Shown here piece by piece: positions 63,133 through 64,000 of a stretch of DNA of 64,000 nucleotides. Source of the DNA: Mycolicibacterium porcinum (GTDB lineage Bacteria; Actinomycetota; Actinomycetes; Mycobacteriales; Mycobacteriaceae). Position 1 is the first letter of the stretch. Every line of letters begins with the position of its first letter. Under the pieces are notes generated by a model that did no database searches, was not told the origin of the DNA, and saw nothing but the letters and a program-made list of their open reading frames with translations. The translations under genes were made by a program, and so were the position numbers. The stretch spans positions 1 through 64,000 of the forward strand of contig MSTD01000005.1 of NCBI GenBank assembly GCA_001942045.1, read 5' to 3'.

Positions 63133-63234
63133 TGCAGCACCTCGTGAGACAAACCCCGGTGCAGTTCACGTGAGACCATCCGATATTCGCACGTCAGAGC
63201 TGCGGCCAAATGCAGTCAAATTTGAGAACCTACA
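63133..63234 (+). repeat. Far transposon end with TnsB-site-like repeats
   Basis: Three copies of a TGCAG...TGAGA[A/C]C unit point outward: 63133-63150 (CGTGAGAC), 63160-63177 (CGTGAGACC) and 63211-63230 (TTTGAGAACC). They end in TGAGAACCTACA, the perfect inverse of the 38608 end. Core spacings are 26 and 52 nt, unlike the tight 20-nt tandem at the dnaB side. Asymmetric ends are typical of Tn7-like elements. Confidence 0.78.
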
Positions 63235-63239
63235 TCAGG
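63235..63239. repeat. Target-site duplication TCAGG, far copy
   Basis: TCAGG follows the terminal CTACA directly and is identical to 38603-38607. Its first three bases are the complement of the TGA stop of the convergent host gene. Confidence 0.9.
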
Positions 63240-63915
63240 TCGTGCCGGGAACTGGTTGGTCGTCGTCGCGCGGTCCGAAGAATCCGAAGCTGTCGATGAC
63301 TTGCTGCCCTGGAGCGTGCGACCAGTCCCAGTCGGCGATCTGTCGGCGCGAGCGTCGACTGAACATCGCTCGCAGAAGTTCGTATCCATCCGCACGAAGC
63401 GTGAGCGTGGGTTCGGCTGACCCGCAGTGCCATTCGTTGCCGCACTCGTCGCGAATGAGGGCTGAGGTGAGCGGCTGGAGCCGTTGGACCAGCAGCCACA
63501 TCATCACGTTCAGAAACGGGTCATGCCAATGGGCGCGGTCTACCGGGGGCAGGCCCAGCGCCTCATTCAGGTCGGCTTCGTGGCAGATGAGGTCGGCGGC
63601 GACGCTGGGTCCGGTGAACTGTTTCCCGGCCAGGCCTGCCTCGACCACGGGGCTCACCCGCTCCCACTCAGCCAGCAGTGACGCCACCGAATCATGTTGG
63701 CGCTCGGCGACCTGGCGAGCTGTCCATCGCCGGCCGCCGGCCCCGTCCAAGCGACCGCACGTAACGTCAGCGGCGCCGCCGACCAGGTGTGCCAAGAGAT
63801 CGTGCACGGTCCATTCGGGAGTGGCCGGGACCGGTGCCAGCAGCTGCGACTCGTCGAGCCCGGCCGCGATCGCGGAGACGCGAATGCGGGCGTTGCGGTA
63901 TGACGTGTCAAGCAC
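63235..63915 (-). CDS. Maleylpyruvate isomerase/DinB-fold family protein
   Basis: A 226-aa TIGR03083-type protein of the DinB/mycothiol-dependent maleylpyruvate isomerase superfamily. The N-terminal motif is PEWTVHDLLAHLVGGAAD (about residues 32-49, metal-binding His 44 region), with a second His in LICHEADLNEALGLPP (about 111-126). The substrate is unknown. It was the convergent neighbour of dnaB before the transposon arrived. Its TGA stop lies in the target duplication, so the insertion left it complete. GTG start at 63915. The remaining 85 nt of the window contain no further gene. Confidence 0.82.
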   Translation of the reverse strand: MLDTSYRNARIRVSAIAAGLDESQLLAPVPATPEWTVHDLLAHLVGGAADVTCGRLDGAGGRRWTARQVAERQHDSVASLLAEWERVSPVVEAGLAGKQFTGPSVAADLICHEADLNEALGLPPVDRAHWHDPFLNVMMWLLVQRLQPLTSALIRDECGNEWHCGSAEPTLTLRADGYELLRAMFSRRSRRQIADWDWSHAPGQQVIDSFGFFGPRDDDQPVPGTT

Positions 63916-64000
63916 GGGCTGTCGTCCTCACGCGCCGTCGGGGTGCTGGCAGGGGCAAAGACTTGAGCAAATGGTATGCCGCTACTCGGCCGAGCAGGCG

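Larger units (their letters stand above)
38608..63234 (+). mobile_element. 24.6-kb Tn7-like transposon with amine-catabolic cargo
   Basis: The element is bounded by perfect 12-bp inverted repeats TGTAGGTTCTCA (38608-38619) and TGAGAACCTACA (63223-63234), with TG/CA termini. A 5-bp duplication TCAGG lies outside both. At the 38608 end are four overlapping genes for TnsA (endonuclease), TnsB (DDE transposase), TnsC (AAA+ regulator) and TniQ/TnsD (target selector). TnsA next to TnsB indicates cut-and-paste transposition as in Tn7. The far part carries a PucR regulator, an 11-gene amine-degradation operon, a small divergent operon and an HxlR regulator. The tnsA-proximal end faces the 3' end of dnaB, as the tnsA-proximal end of Tn7 faces glmS. 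No CRISPR array or cas gene is present. Confidence 0.92.

Noticed and set aside
38608..63234. CRISPR-associated transposon
   Set aside because: No cas genes and no repeat-spacer array were seen anywhere in the element; the tandem 20-bp repeats are at the transposon end and have no spacers.

Overview
This window is chromosomal DNA from a high-GC mycobacterium, most likely a rapidly growing one (Mycolicibacterium/M. smegmatis type). The evidence is an almost complete run of orthologues of the M. tuberculosis Rv0036c-Rv0058 block: MFS protein, YqgE, mtc28, leuS, marR, gntR, LLM oxidoreductase, Rv0045c hydrolase, ino1, padR, ponA1, Rv0051, rpsF-ssb-rpsR-rplI and intein-bearing dnaB. At the left edge this block joins directly to orthologues of Rv3909-Rv3906c (DUF6049, mutT4, pcnA), a join I recall from M. 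smegmatis but not from M. tuberculosis.

Region 1 (1-38592) is conserved core. It holds envelope and peptidoglycan functions (DUF6049 protein, PonA1, GT87 mannosyltransferase), RNA and translation genes (CCA-adding enzyme, LeuRS, S6, S18, L9), replication genes (SSB, DnaB), myo-inositol phosphate synthesis (Ino1), glucosylglycerate hydrolysis, an amino-acid ABC importer with a fused binding protein and permease, PhoX, and an E. coli-type AhpC/AhpF pair. DnaB carries two inteins: a 138-aa class-3 mini-intein in the P-loop and a 425-aa LAGLIDADG intein.

Region 2 (38608-63234) is a 24.6-kb Tn7-like transposon, the most notable object here. Its outer ends are perfect 12-bp inverted repeats (TGTAGGTTCTCA / TGAGAACCTACA), flanked by a 5-bp direct duplication TCAGG. 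It starts 15 nt after the dnaB stop codon, with tnsA-tnsB-tnsC-tniQ at the dnaB-proximal end. This is the geometry Tn7 shows at glmS, so the 3' end of dnaB is the likely attachment site. A decayed second copy of the far end lies just behind tniQ (45801-45887), which suggests that the 17-kb cargo was added to an older 7.3-kb core.

Region 3 (46084-62521, inside the transposon) is the cargo. A PucR-type regulator precedes an 11-gene minus-strand operon in which nine successive junctions overlap by 4 or 8 nt. The operon encodes an EthA-like Baeyer-Villiger monooxygenase, alpha/beta hydrolase, flavin amine oxidase, APC permease, an unknown protein, glutamine-synthetase-like ligase, class I glutamine amidotransferase-like hydrolase, an acyl-CoA-synthetase/crotonase fusion, a zinc alcohol dehydrogenase, an aldehyde dehydrogenase and an imine-reductase-like protein. 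Together they fit amine uptake, oxidation to a carbonyl, Baeyer-Villiger insertion, hydrolysis, two oxidations and CoA activation, with a gamma-glutamyl amine route alongside. A divergent membrane-protein gene, a truncated puuB-like fragment and an HxlR regulator close the element.

Region 4 (63235-64000) is the resumed host chromosome. It holds a maleylpyruvate-isomerase/DinB-like gene convergent to dnaB, whose stop codon lies in the target duplication and so is preserved.
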